A stretch of 64,000 bases of DNA from Gonocerus acuteangulatus (GCA_946811695.1 OX328130.1:76797599-76861598), one strand, 5' to 3'. Shown: positions 42,901 to 53,399, counted from the first letter of the stretch. Translations and numbers: made by a program. Notes: a model not told the origin generated them from the letters alone.

Positions 42901-44925
42901 CGATGCAGCCAGTATTTCCTTCTCATCCCACGCCTGAACCAGTAAGCTGGATGTTGATAAAGATCTCTAGATACAAGAGCCCTAGCTATACTGCTCGTTG
43001 CTAAGGTTGTAGAGATGCAGCCAGTATTTCCTTCTCATCCTACTCCTCAACAAGTAACGTCTCTAGATACAACAGCCTAGCTATACTGCTCGTTGCTAAG
43101 GTTGTAGGGATCCAGCCAGTATTTCCTTCTCATCCTACGCCTCAACCAGTAACGTCTGTAGATACACGAGCCTAGCTATACTGCACGTTGCTAAGGTTGT
43201 AGCGATGCAGCCAGTATTTCCTTCTCATCCTACGCCTGAACCAGTAACGTCTGTAGATACACGAGCCTAGCTATACTGCTCGTTGCTAAGGTTGTAGAGA
43301 TGCAGCCAGTATTTCCTTCTCATCCTACGCCTCAACCAGTAACGTCTGTAGATACACGAGCCTAGCTATACTGCACGTTGCTAAGGTTGTAGCGATGCAG
43401 CCAGTATTTCCTTCTCATCCTACGCCTCAACCAGTAACGTCTGTAGATACACGAGCCTAGCTATACTGCTCGTTGCTAAGGTTGTAGAGATGCAGCCAGT
43501 ATTTCCTTCTCATCCTACGCCTCAACCAGTAACGTCTGTAGATACACGAGCCTAGCTATACTGCACGTTGCTAAGGTTGTAGCGATGCAGCCAGTATTTC
43601 CTTCTCATCCCACGCCTGAACCAGTAAGCTGGATGTTGATAAAGATCTCTAGATACAAGAGCCCTAGCTATACTGCTCGTTGCTAAGGTTGTAGAGATGC
43701 AGCCAGTATTTCCTTCTCATCCTACTCCTCAACAAGTAACGTCTCTAGATACAACAGCCTAGCTATACTGCTCGTTGCTAAGGTTGTAGGGATCCAGCCA
43801 GTATTTCCTTCTCATCCTACGCCTCAACCAGTAACGTCTGTAGATACACGAGCCTAGCTATACTGCACGTTGCTAAGGTTGTAGCGATGCAGCCAGTATT
43901 TCCTTCTCATCCCACGCCTGAACCAGTAAGCTGGATGTTGATAAAGATCTCTAGATACAAGAGCCCTAGCTATACTGCTCGTTGCTAAGGTTGTAGAGAT
44001 GCAGCCAGTATTTCCTTCTCATCCTACTCCTCAACAAGTAACGTCTCTAGATACAACCTCTCCCGCCATCTCCTGCCAACAAAGACTCGTCAACTCCTTG
44101 TAACCTCCCTATTATTCCCCCAGTTTGACTGTGGTTGTTTGGTGTAGGGTGCACTTTCTGGCGATCCTAGCTATACTGCTCGATGCTAAAGTTGTAGGGA
44201 TCCAGCCAGTATTTCCTTCTCATCCTACGCCTGAACCAGTAACGTCTCTAGATACAAGAGTCTAGCTATACTGCTCGATGCTAAAGTTGTAGGGATCCAG
44301 CCAGTATTTCCTTCTCATCCTACGCCTCAACCAGTAACGTCTCTAGATACAAGAGTCTAGCTATACTGCACGTTGCTAAGGTTGTAGCGATGCAGCCAGT
44401 ATTTCCTTCTCATCCTACTCCTCAACCAGTAACCTCTCTAGATACAAGAGCCTAGCTATACTGCTCGTTGCTAAGGTTGTAGGGATCCAGCCAGTATTTC
44501 CTTCTCATCCTACTCCTCAACCAGTAACGTCTCTAGATACAAGAGTCTAGCTATACTGCTCGTTGCTAAGGTTGTAGGGATGCAGCCAGTATTTCCTTCT
44601 CATCCTACGCCTTAACCAGTAACGTCTCTAGATACAACCGCATAGCTATACTGCACGTTGCTAAGGTTGTAGCGATGCAGCCAGTATTTCCTTCTCATCC
44701 TACGCCTCAACCAGTAACGTGTCTAGATACAACCGCGTAGCTATACTGCACGTTGCTAAGGTTGTAGAGATGCAGCCAGTATTTCCTTCTCATCCTACGC
44801 CTGAACCAGTAACGTCTCTAGATACAACCGCGTAGCTGTACTGCACGTTGCTAAGGTTGTAGCGATGCAGCCAGTATCTCCTTCTCATCCTACGCCTGAA
44901 CCAGTAACGTCTCTAGAACCTCTTC
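39930..44925. repeat. 95/111-bp satellite with higher-order units
   Basis: Two unit lengths alternate. The 111-bp form has GCTGGATGTTGATAAAGG after AACCAGTAA; the 95-bp form has CG instead. All share TCTCTAGATACAAGAGCC, GTTGCTAAGGTTGTAG and CCAGCCAGTATTTCCTTC. Linked variants (GATCTCTAG...AGCCC, CTACTCCTCAACAAG, CTACGCCTCAACCAG, CACGAGCC) recur in a fixed order near 41060, 41720, 42740, 43630 and 43930, so higher-order repeats exist. 111 = 3 x 37 keeps a frame open at 39847-40395; I treat that frame as an artefact. Confidence 0.95.
44057..44166 (+). pseudogene. LINE fragment trapped inside the satellite
   Basis: About 110 bp (CTCTCCCGCCATCTCCTGCC ... ACTTTCTGGCGATC) matches the coding strand of the LINE at 36855-36965, the HLLPTKTR / FPQFDYGG region, with a short 12-base insertion near 44138. 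No poly(A) and no target duplication are visible. Satellite resumes directly at both ends, with a diverged sub-block to the right. Confidence 0.85.
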
Positions 44926-45223
44926 CTAACTTCAGCTAATATTTGCAACTGAAGTAGTGAGAATTGTGTCCCCGCCACATTTTTATCCCAGCGATTCCGC
45001 CGATTTATCGCTCGCTGTCTGAACCTTCCTAGCAATAAATCGTCGCGACATATTGCTTGCGATATATCGTGTATCGTGCATCGCTCCTGTGTGAACGACG
45101 CCTTCGTGTGAACAATGTTACTCTATTCAAAAAGGGTTGATCAATCTTCAAGCCACATCGACACTACCTATTAACATGCTTTTTGTCGCCCAACGAAAGC
45201 TTTTCGGAATCCGTTCTTTCTGC

Positions 45224-45375
45224 TCTTGAAACTTATTCAGCAAGTAGTCCTAAAATTAATCTATAAAATTCTCCAGCTTGAAACTTATTCAGAAAGTAGT
45301 CCTAAAATTAATCTATAAAATTCTCCAGCTTGAAACTTATTCAGCAAGTAGTCCTAAAATTAATCTATAAAAGAA
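45224..45375. repeat. 52-bp tandem repeat, 3 units
   Basis: CTTGAAACTTATTCAG recurs at 45225, 45277 and 45329. Confidence 0.95.
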
Positions 45376-45427
45376 AAAAAATTGGCAGTGAATTTTTCTA
45401 CTTTATAATAATTTTTCAGACAATAAG

Positions 45428-45603
45428 ACTTCCGACAATAAGCCGGACCATAAGCGGGAGATGGTGGGTTCGATTCCCAACCTCCGGCAGGATTTTTATC
45501 ATCCCACGGCTCGCTGGTAAAATTCCTCGCTGCACCCTGGATGTCGGCGCTAATGACCTAGATGTAGATGCGCCGTAAAAAAAAGAAAAAAAAAACAAAA
45601 AAA
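45428..45603 (+). mobile_element. tRNA-derived SINE (family S2), copy 1
   Basis: GATGGTGGGTTCGATTCCCA is a strong box B. The body ATCCCACGGCTCGCTGG and tail GGCGCTAATGACCTAGATG with GATGCGCCGTAAAA follow, then an A-rich end. The box A half is degenerate (GCCGGACCATAAGCGGG), so the head is 5'-truncated or decayed. The tail is the one found on the 5S SINE at 57132. Confidence 0.75.
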
Positions 45604-45641
45604 AAACAAGGTAATATTACCTCTTAACCCTTGAAGATGTA

Positions 45642-45977
45642 GACCGAGAGCCAGCAACGCACTTTTCATGAAGTGTTTTATGCACCTTGAAATTTTGCTA
45701 TAATGTACCTCTTAGGTAGATAAGAAGGTATGTATGTGTTTCCTGGGCATACCTTGGAACACCAGGTACTGCGCTTAGGGGAAAGGTGCAAAAAAATATT
45801 ACCCAAAAGTAGAGTTTTATTCAGAAGGCAACTATCTTTAATGTAAAATTTTACAATGAATAATAAATATGGCAGACACATTGAAGGGGTATAAGAAGTA
45901 AAGAAAAAAATTAATTGTTTTTATTCTAATATTAAATGAGAGTTTTATTCGCGCTGCCATTTAAACCGGAACAGCTG
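45642..45977. mobile_element. F1 element, left half
   Basis: It starts after TA at 45640-45641 with GACCGAGAGCCAGCAACG and follows the F1 left arm to CAGCTGTAC, where a different sequence (CAGGTTGTCCCAAAAATAATG) begins. It is truncated by that insertion or a deletion. Confidence 0.7.
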
Positions 45978-46560
45978 TACAGGTTGTCCCAAAAATAATG
46001 GTCATCCGTTGGCCAGAGTATTCTCCAATGCGAGATCGGAAAAAATAACCCCCATATTGACCCCCGCAAAATTTACCTTGAAATGTTATTCAAGGTAAAA
46101 AAAAAAAAAATAAATAAAAAATAAGGCTTCCGGTTTAAGTGAAATTTCAATCAATTTTCGTGATTTTGATTCTTCAATTTTCTCATTGTTTAGATAAAAC
46201 AATGCAAGAATAAAGATCAAAAACATATCTTTGTTTTGATATCTGAAGAGAGTCATATTTACGTAGAACTTGTTTTCAGCCAAAAAGTAGTTAAAAGTCA
46301 AACTTAAAATGGCCGACAAAAAAAAAACTATGCGCTAGAAAATGTTTTTACTGCAGGTTTGAACTCACCTAGTATTGGGGAAAACTGGTAAACAAATTAG
46401 GAAAATCAAAAATGTCGAGCAACACATAAATGCAATTTGGGTTGACCCAATTCAATTTATTTAGCATTTTTCAATCACAATTATTTCGGTTGTGCTGAGC
46501 AAGTTATAGAGAGCCAAGCATAAATTTCTTTATGGTGTATTACCATTATTTAAATTTTAA
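45978..46560. other. Unassigned, possible mariner-type end at left
   Basis: ACAGGTTGTCCCAAAAATAA resembles Tc1/mariner terminal repeats, but no partner end or transposase frame is seen before the next SINE. The rest is AT-rich. Confidence 0.3.
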
Positions 46561-46561
46561 G

Positions 46562-46722
46562 GTCCATTATTATTAACTACGAATTTTGGGACGGGTTATC
46601 TATAGGTTACCAACCTTTTCTAGCCAGGAAAAGCCACCAAACCTAGTAGGAATCGAACACATGACCCTTGCCCCAGACTGTTAAGTGCTCACGCCTTAAC
46701 GCTCACGGCCACTGGGCCTCCT
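46562..46722 (-). mobile_element. tRNA-derived SINE (family S1), copy 3
   Basis: The minus strand head GGAGGCCCAGTGGCCGTGAG preserves box A better than the other copies. Box B is ATGTGTTCGATTCC. The body lacks the ~30 bp AATGAAAAGCC...AAAAGGCATC segment found at 10628. The end is GTAGTTAATAATAATGG. Confidence 0.75.
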
Positions 46723-46737
46723 TATGGTTTATTATTG

Positions 46738-46790
46738 CACCTGAAGAGGCACCAATAAGGGTGCAAAACATGTAGGGAAGATAAATAAAG
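46738..46790 (+). other. CTGAAGA-stem-AAAAC hairpin (hammerhead-like)
   Basis: CCTGAAGAGGCACC, loop, GGGTGCAAAACATG: a CTGANGA core, a stem pairing GCACC with GGGTGC, then AAAAC in place of GAAAC. The same design is seen at 1611 and 54085. Stem I/III partners are not evident. Confidence 0.35.
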
Positions 46791-46794
46791 AACG

Positions 46795-46914
46795 CCATCT
46801 TCCGTGGGCGGATTTTGCTGGTTAACGAACTTGACCTATCAAATTAGACGAAAGATTTTTGTACCAAATTTCATCAAAATCGGACCATTCGTCTGGGAGC
46901 TACAGAGCGAACAG

Positions 46915-46955
<41 letters not shown>

Positions 46956-47089
46956 AATTTGAACCACCGTTATTTTCGGTCTCTAGGGGTTCTGAAACGC
47001 GAAATTTTCTAGTCGGCACTTCCGGATTGTTTCATTGTATCAACCTTATAAGCGGGGTTCCTCCCTATGGGGGAGGGAGGAACCGCGCT
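46795..47089 (-). mobile_element. Helentron-like element (family F3), 5' part
   Basis: The minus strand begins AGCGCGGTTCCTCCCTCC with a long perfect stem (GGTTCCTCCCT...), then the F3 body with (TA)n at 46920-46953. The last recognisable text is the TTCGTTAACCAGCAAAATCC region matching 24230. The 3' end with its hairpin is absent. Confidence 0.65.
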
Positions 47090-47682
47090 AAAAGTGTAAA
47101 AAGTGTGTGGCGTAATTTTATTGATCTTCCGCCTTATTCGCGAGTTATATATATTTGACCTAAGGGTCATTTAATGAATAATTAGTTTATTATTATATTA
47201 CACACACGGTAGATTTTTTATTAGGGTCGAGTCCCAAATAAGCCTGAAGCGTGTTATCATTGGTTCACGGTCCAGCTGGTGGAATGGAAGGTGCTGAGTG
47301 TATTACCAAATGAACTGTTCGGAATTATGATACAATAACGAGCCTATCCCACACCCAATGGCTTCCACCCATTAAATTGGCTTCACGGAAGGCTGCATCT
47401 TCCGGATCCTGCTGAAAACTATCATACCCGAAATGAACAAAAAAAAAGCACCCGGTAAATAATATTTCTAAAGTAATGGAAGCGGCGATAAGGACTCCTG
47501 TTAACATCCTAATTCCATGTGGGCGTATCCCAGCGGGCAGGGTGATTGATGGCGGAGAGGCCCCCACAAATTGGGGTGAAAACCAGTTAATACCTCCAGA
47601 AGGGGGGAAGGGGGTGTAATTTCCAGGGGGGGCACACATGGCGGGTTGCCGTGGTAACCCTTGAGGGGTAGCTACCACCCTC
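47090..47682. other. Unassigned stretch
   Basis: A 117-codon minus frame (47325-47678) rich in Pro/Gly has no domain I recognise. No repeat partner. Confidence 0.35.
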
Positions 47683-47700
47683 TTGACGTCCCTAGTTAGC

Positions 47701-47785
47701 GCTGTGTATCTACTTAGCTTAGTGTCTCTACTTAGCTTAGTGTCTCTACTTAGCTTAGTGTCTCTACTTAGCTTAGTGTCTCCTC
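47701..47785. repeat. 18-bp tandem repeat, about 4.5 units
   Basis: TCTCTACTTAGCTTAGTG repeats in phase and codes a periodic peptide only because 18 is a multiple of three. Confidence 0.95.
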
Positions 47786-47964
47786 TCTTACAACTAGAGA
47801 CGTTTTCTCAAGTTGTTATTGTCTGTCTTCAGGGTAGAAGGTTACAGAATGTCACTCCAGCGTTTTGAGTATTTTTGCGAAGACCACATCTCATTACTTT
47901 GAAGTATCTGTAGTGATTTTAAACAGTGATTTTCGTACTTACTGATTAGCTTTCAGACAGGGAG

Positions 47965-48213
47965 CTGAGGGGGCTGCACCGCACCCCCGAAATTTTTATT
48001 TGATAGTAAAAATGTGTCATAAAACACTTAAAAATAAAAAAAATAAGATCACTTAGTTCATAAAAAATGTTTTATTTATATTGTAATAGCGTTTTAGTTG
48101 CCTAAAACGATTAAAACTTGTAAATTGTTAGTATTTCATACCCCGGAAATGATCCCAGCCCCCCCGAAATTTTGCTAGCCCCCCAAAAATTATTTTCTAT
48201 ATACGCCCATGCT
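47965..48213. mobile_element. C-tract MITE, copy 1
   Basis: It begins GGGGGCTGCACCGC and ends with CCCCCCGAAATTTTGC, CCCCCCAAAAATTATTTT and CTATATACGCCCATGC. Relatives at 49074-49305 and 60740-60973 share the G/C-run ends and the ATATACG edge. The interior (AAACACTTAAAAAT...) differs. Confidence 0.55.
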
Positions 48214-48239
48214 TACAGGTTCTTTGCGGGTTATCTATG

Positions 48240-49070
48240 ACTTCTTTATGTGTTATCTAAGCTTAGAAATCATATTATATAAATTTAATAATCAAAAGTT
48301 AATATAGTAAGGAAACGTTTTTAAAATCACTGCAATCACTACTAAAAGTAACTATTTCACTACGATATTTCTGTACCCCGGCGATAAAAGATGATAATTT
48401 TTTTATTCAATTTACTTAATAACATGTTTTTATTGTGGATTTTTCGATGCATATAACGGTATAGGGGACTATGTCCCGCCCTCGGCTTTTTGACAAAATA
48501 TTTAAAATAAAAACCTGTTTAAATTCATTAAAATTGCTTAAAACGTGCAGAATTTACATCAACAATTAGGATTTAAGAATCAGAAAAAAATAAGAAAATA
48601 CAATAACATCCGTTCCATACCGATAACCAATGATCTTCCATATGATTTTAGGAGTGTCATCTTTATACCAGAAATATGTAACAATCCTCTTAAAGACCTT
48701 GGCCGAGCCAAAACCCCAGAGGGCGAACTCAGACAAACCGTCCTAGCAGCACCCTCAGGCGGCAATACATCACAGGAGATGGCACGTGTTTGCTAAGGTC
48801 ACGCGACTCGGCGCAGGGCCAAACATCTGATAATAGACCAATAGAGCCCTAATACGATTTTGATTGTCCTCGGCGGAAAAAGCTCCCGACAACGGACGAC
48901 CCTAATCTCTCGCCCTAAAACACCTCCCGTCCATAAAGGGGTTTCTCATAACCCTTATCTATCCTCTGGGAGTAAAAGATGGCAGGATTATGAGCACTCA
49001 AAAACATGGGATTAAGATTTCAAGATGTGTACAGTTTAAACGTTACATACGATCATGGTTGTATATAAAA
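48240..49070. other. Unassigned stretch
   Basis: AT-rich to 48540, then mixed. Frames at 48545-48796 match nothing I recognise. Confidence 0.35.
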
Positions 49071-49073
49071 ATA

Positions 49074-49305
49074 ATTTCAGGAGGGACTGGGAGGACTTCG
49101 GGGGGGGGGCCTGAGAGCATTTGGGGGGTATGGAATTCTAACATCTGGAATAGGTAGCCAATTAAAACGCTATTACACCCAAAATAAATTATTTCTTTAG
49201 AACTAAGTGGCCTCATGTAATAAATTTTGAGGTTTTTATGACACATTTTTACGGATTTCGGGGAGGGGGCTGCAGCCCCCCCCCCCCTTATATACGCCCA
49301 TGCAA
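49074..49305. mobile_element. C-tract MITE, copy 2
   Basis: Inverted G-run/C-run ends with CTTATATACGCCCATGC at the right edge as in copy 1. TTTTATGACACATTTTTAC matches the interior of copy 1 on the other strand. Confidence 0.55.
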
Positions 49306-49639
49306 ACGTTGAACATTTGTCGGATGAACAGTTTGCTCAGATTTAACCTCGATTTCCCTGTATTCCGAGTTGAAGTGGCTATTTCCATCAATTCGACGAC
49401 AATACTTCCTAGGTTCCTTCCTTTACCAAACCATTTCTTCCAAAAACATTTTATATAAAACATGAAAAGTTTTGGGATATTCGTATTTTAATTACATTTA
49501 ACAGTAATATGAGTATTTTAGTATTTTTAATTGCATTTAACACTAAAATGGATATTTCAGTAAAGAAAGTTAAGTAAATTAGAAACATATTTGTAATAGT
49601 GTCTTCCTGAAGAGAACGTTGTTAGGACGGCGGAAGGAG
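49306..49639. other. Unassigned stretch
   Basis: AT-rich, with a repeated TTTAATTGCATTTAACA-type phrase at 49490 and 49535. Nothing else recognised. Confidence 0.35.
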
Positions 49640-49660
49640 TAATTTCCGCTTAGGATACTG

Positions 49661-49839
49661 TTTTTTTGTTGTTGTTTTTTACGACGCTTCGACGTAAAGG
49701 CTATTAGCTATTATTTTCCCAACGAGCCGTGGGATGAGAAAATTCCTGCCGCCCGGCGCGCCGGTGGGGATCGAACCCACCATCTCCCGCTTATGATTCT
49801 AAGGCGCTAGCCACTAGACCACGGGAGACCCCAACATCA
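49661..49839 (-). mobile_element. tRNA-derived SINE (family S2), full length
   Basis: The minus strand reads GGGGTCTCCCGTGGTCTAG (box A), GGGTTCGATCCCCACC (box B), a body with CATCCCACGGCTCG, a tail ACGTCGAAGCGTCGTAAA and an A-rich end. It is flanked by identical 21-bp direct repeats at 49640-49660 and 49840-49860 (TAATTTCCGC...GGATACTG). It is the best-preserved S2 copy. The head resembles a real tRNA with a complete acceptor/T-arm layout, but the body and target duplication show it is a SINE. Confidence 0.88.
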
Positions 49840-49859
49840 TAATTTCCGCTTAGGATACT

Positions 49860-49860
<1 letters not shown>

Positions 49861-49909
<49 letters not shown>

Positions 49910-49941
49910 GTGCTTCGACTGCTTGGGTCACTAACACCAGG
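49861..49941 (-). mobile_element. SINE tail-only insertion at the same site
   Basis: A 45-bp T run (A tail) plus the minus-strand tail phrase GGTGTTAGTGACCCAAGCAG and TCGAAGCACC. It is bounded by GGATACTGTTT at 49853-49863 and 49942-49952. The tail resembles that of family S3 (GCTAATGACTCTAGCAGTCG). It lies immediately beside the S2 copy. Confidence 0.75.
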
Positions 49942-50074
49942 GGATACTGTTTCTTGTGTTTTCCCGGCAATCTTGCTTTTCTTTGAGATTTCATTGGAAT
50001 AGATTTTTCACGATTGATCTAAACAAAGTAATAACTTTTGCTATTCTATGAATTAAAATTATACTAGGAATATG

Positions 50075-50119
50075 AACGGAACCGCGCTAAGATGACGCAT
50101 TTCCTGCGAGTCGGACTTT
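50075..50119 (+). mobile_element. Helentron-like (F3) 3' end fragment
   Basis: GGAACCGCGCTAAGATGACG, a GACGCATTTCCTGCGAGTC stem-loop and GGACTTTTTT match the right end at 25188-25216. Sequence to the left is only weakly similar to the F3 body. Confidence 0.6.
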
Positions 50120-50477
50120 TTTACTTCGATTAATTCAAACCACTTCATGCCACTGCAATAAGTCGGCTGGAAGTAATTGCAGAGATAGGAGTCTTAAGTC
50201 CGTGTAATGAGACTATATAGAGAAGCGAGTGTAGTGGCAGCACTGGGAGGAAGGAAAGGGTAGTTGGGGGGGGGGAGTCTGCGCAGATTTATTCTCTAAT
50301 TATGAAGATGGCTCCCCTGGCGGCCGTTCCGACAAACTTAGTCTCCTCCATAATGGAAAGTAATAGAATAAACAGGGACCCGAGGAGAAGCAGGCAACTT
50401 CCGGTTTAATTATTTAGCCAGCAGTGGCGAACTATCCGCCTTCCTCAAGATGTATTCAATCCAAGTTTCAACTCCTA
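50120..50477. other. Unassigned stretch
   Basis: Mixed composition with a G-run near 50265; nothing recognised. Confidence 0.35.
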
Positions 50478-51666
50478 CTCTGGGGACCTGGGGTCTGGGA
50501 AGGTCACACTCTGGGGTCTGCTAAGGTCATGCTATGGGGACCTGGGGTCTGGGAAGGTCATGCTCTGGAGACCTGGGGTCTGGTGAGGTTATGCTCTGGA
50601 GACCTGGGGTCTGGTGAGGTTTTGCTCTGGAGACCTGGGGTCTGGTGAGGTTATGCTCTGGAGACCTGGGGTCTGGGAAGGTCATGCTCTGGAGACCTGG
50701 GGTCTGGTGAGGTTATGCTCTGGAGACCTGGCGTCTGGTGAGGTCATGCTCTGGAGACCTGGGGTCTGATGAGGTCATGATCTGGAGACCTGGGGTCTGC
50801 TAAGGTCATGATCTGGAGACCTGGGGTCTGGGAAGGTCATGATCTGGAGACCTGGGGTCTGGGAAGGTCATGATCTGGAGACCTGGGGTCTGGGAAGGTC
50901 ATGATCTGGAGACCTGGGGTCTGCTAAGGTCATGATCTGGAGGCCTGCGCTCTGCTAAGGTCATGATCTGGAGACCTGGGGTCTGCTAAGGTCATGATCT
51001 GGAGACCTGGAGTCTGCTAAGGTCATGATCTGGAGACCTGGGGTCTGGGAAGGTCATGATCTGGTCACTTGGGAAGTTGTTGGGCGCAATCTATAATCAT
51101 CGTTATCAGAATGATATCAATTTCTCCACAATAAACCATACCACAACACATGCCCCACTTCCAAATTGCTCTGGAGACCTGGGGTCTGGTGAGGTTATGC
51201 TCTGGAGACCTGGGGTCTGGTGAGGTTATGCTCTGGAGACCTGGGGTCTGGGAAGGTCATGCTCTGGAGACCTGGGGTCTGGTGAGGTTATGCTCTGGAG
51301 ACCTGGCGTCTGGTGAGGTCATGCTCTGGAGACCTGGGGTCTGATGAGGTCATGATCTGGAGACCTGGGGTCTGCTAAGGTCATGATCTGGAGACCTGGG
51401 GTCTGGGAAGGTCATGATCTGGAGACCTGGGGTCGGGGAAAGTCATGATCTGGAGACCTTGGGTCTGGGAAGGTCATGATCTGGAGACCTGGGGTCCGGG
51501 AAGGTCATGATCTGGAGACCTGGGGTCTGCTAAGGTCATGATCTGGAGGCCTGGGGTCTGCTAAGGTCATGATCTGGAGACCTGGGGTCTGCCAAGGTCA
51601 TGATCTGGAGACCTGGAGTCTGCTAAGGTCATGATCTGGAGACCTGGGGTCTGGGAAGGTCATGAT
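50478..51666. repeat. 31-bp satellite 1, two blocks in a ~606-bp duplication
   Basis: CTGGAGACCTGGGGTCTG repeats every 31 bp in 50478-51060 and again in 51168-51666. Between and after the blocks the same ~108-bp non-31-mer text occurs (51061-51167 and 51667-51773, starting CTGGTCACTTGGGAAG), so array plus spacer was duplicated at an offset of 606 bp. Variants GGGAAGG, GCTAAGG and GGTGAGG appear in the same order in both blocks. Confidence 0.95.
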
Positions 51667-52555
51667 CTGGTCACTTGGGAAGTTGTTGGGCGCAATCTAT
51701 AATCATCGTTATCAGAATGATATCAACTTCTCCACAATAAACCATACCACAACACATGCCCCACTTCCAAATTGCTGTGCAACTTCTTGAGTACTGGGGT
51801 CTGCCAAGGTGATAATCTGGCCATTTGGCAAGAAGTTAGGTGCAATATTCAAGCCTCCTTATCAGTAGGCTAAAAACATCTCCGCAGTAAACTATATTAT
51901 TAAACTTATCACAACGCATGCCTCAATTCCAAATTGCTGTGCAACTTCTGGAGTCCTGGGGTCTGCCAAGGTGATGCTCCGGGCATTAGACAAGTACTAC
52001 AAGAGAACTGGACTCTGCTGAGGGCATACTCTGGTCACTTGGAGAGATGTTGGGTGCAATCCTCAAACCTTGTTGTCAGTAGGCTAACAATATTTCCACA
52101 ATAAGCAAAGATATTAGGCTTATCACAAAGCATGACCCACTTCAAAATTGCAGTGCAACTTCTGAAGTCCTGGATCATGCAAATGTCACGCTCTGGCTAC
52201 TCGGCAAGAAGTTAAGTGCAATCCTCAAACTTCGTTATACGAAAGATAACAACATTATATGAAGGATATACAATTAATAAAAAACGCATACACCACCTTC
52301 TGCTCGACCCATGAGTCTACTTGGCACTAAGTTGTTGGAAACCCCTAACCTCGTTTTCAGAAGGATATGCAAAATTAAACAAAGGCTTTGCAATTATATA
52401 GTTTGTATTACCACGCAAGCCTCAATTCCAAATTGTTGTGCAACTTCTGGAGTCTGCAAGAGTCATGCTCTGGCTAGTTGGTTATAATTTGGTTGGAGAC
52501 TTCGAACCTCCATATCGGTAGAATAACAACATTATTCGAAGTATATGCAATTCCT
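51667..52555. repeat. Degenerate ~170-bp repeats containing one 31-mer each
   Basis: The phrases CCAAATTGCTGTGCAACTTC, GGTCTGCCAAGGT, TTGGGTGCAATC/CTCAAAC and CACAATAA recur at about 51768, 51931, 52143 and 52432 with many changes. They look like the ancestral unit, one segment of which was amplified into the 31-bp satellite. Confidence 0.75.
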
Positions 52556-53335
52556 TAGGGTAACAATGGGCTTCGGACCCAATTGGTTGCGGCTGGTTCC
52601 GAAAGGATACCAATTGGCTATAATATGTCCTAATAGGATACTAATTGGCCCGGATAGGTCCTAACAGGACACCAATTGGTTAGGATATGTTCTAAAAGGA
52701 CACCAATTGGCTAGGATATGTCTTAATAGGACACCAATTGGCTAGGATATGTCTTAATAGGACACCAATTGGTTAGGATATGTTCTAAAAGGACACCAAT
52801 TGGCTAGGATATATCTTAATAGGACACTAATTGGCTAGGATATGTCTTAATAGGACACCAATAGGCTAGAATATGTCATAACAGGACACCAATAGGCTAG
52901 AATAGGTTCTGACAGTACACCAACTGGCAAGTATAGGTTCTAAAAGAACACAAATTTGCTAGGATAGGTTCTAATAGGACACCAATTGGCTAGGATAGGT
53001 CCTAATAGGACACCAATTGGCTAGGATAGGTCCTAATAGGACACCAATTGGCTAGGATAGGTTCTAAAAGGACACAAATTTGCTAGGATAGGTTCTAATA
53101 GGACACCAATTGGCTAGGATAGGTCCTAATAGGACACCAATTGGCTAGGATAGGTCCTAATAGAACACCAATTGGCTAGGATAGGTTCTGAAAGGACACA
53201 AATTTGCTAGGATAGGTTCTAACAGAACACCAATTGGCTAGGATAGGTTCTGAAAGGACACAAATTTGCTAGGATAGGTTCTCATTGGACCACAACGGAC
53301 TAGGATAGGTTCTGAAAAGACAACAGTTGGCTTGG
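52556..53335. repeat. 31-bp satellite 2, about 25 units
   Basis: TAGGACACCAATTGGCTAGG recurs every 31 bp, with GGATAGGTCCTAA or GGATATGTCTTAA variants and a TTCTAAAAGGACACAAATTTG sub-variant appearing periodically in the right half. The sequence is unrelated to satellite 1 despite the equal period. Edges are degenerate. Confidence 0.93.
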
Positions 53336-53399
53336 TTATGTTCTAATATGATAAAAATTGCCTACGATAGGCCGTAAAATTTAACAAATTTACTTTGAT

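Larger units (their letters stand above)
39270..45105. mobile_element. TIR element enclosing a 5-kb satellite (PIF/Harbinger- or hAT-like)
   Basis: The left end reads GGCGACGTTGACACTCG then GCGATACGCGAC. The right end, reversed, reads GGCGTCGTTCACACAGG then GCGATGCACGATAC. Both continue with CGATATATCGC-like text, typical of PIF/Harbinger ends, though hAT is possible. A clean target duplication is not visible. The interior is a SINE tail plus the 95/111-bp array. A frame at 39408-39626 has no known domain. Confidence 0.5.

Noticed and set aside
46086..46319. 77-codon minus frame next to a mariner-like end
   Set aside because: No transposase motif (no HTH or DDE) and strong AT bias.
49768..49839. 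tRNA gene with good A and B boxes
   Set aside because: It is the head of a SINE (body, A tail and 21-bp duplication present).
50424..51344. Plus frames with ETWGLVRLCSG-type periodic peptides
   Set aside because: They are translations of the 31-bp satellite (93 bp = 31 codons over three units).
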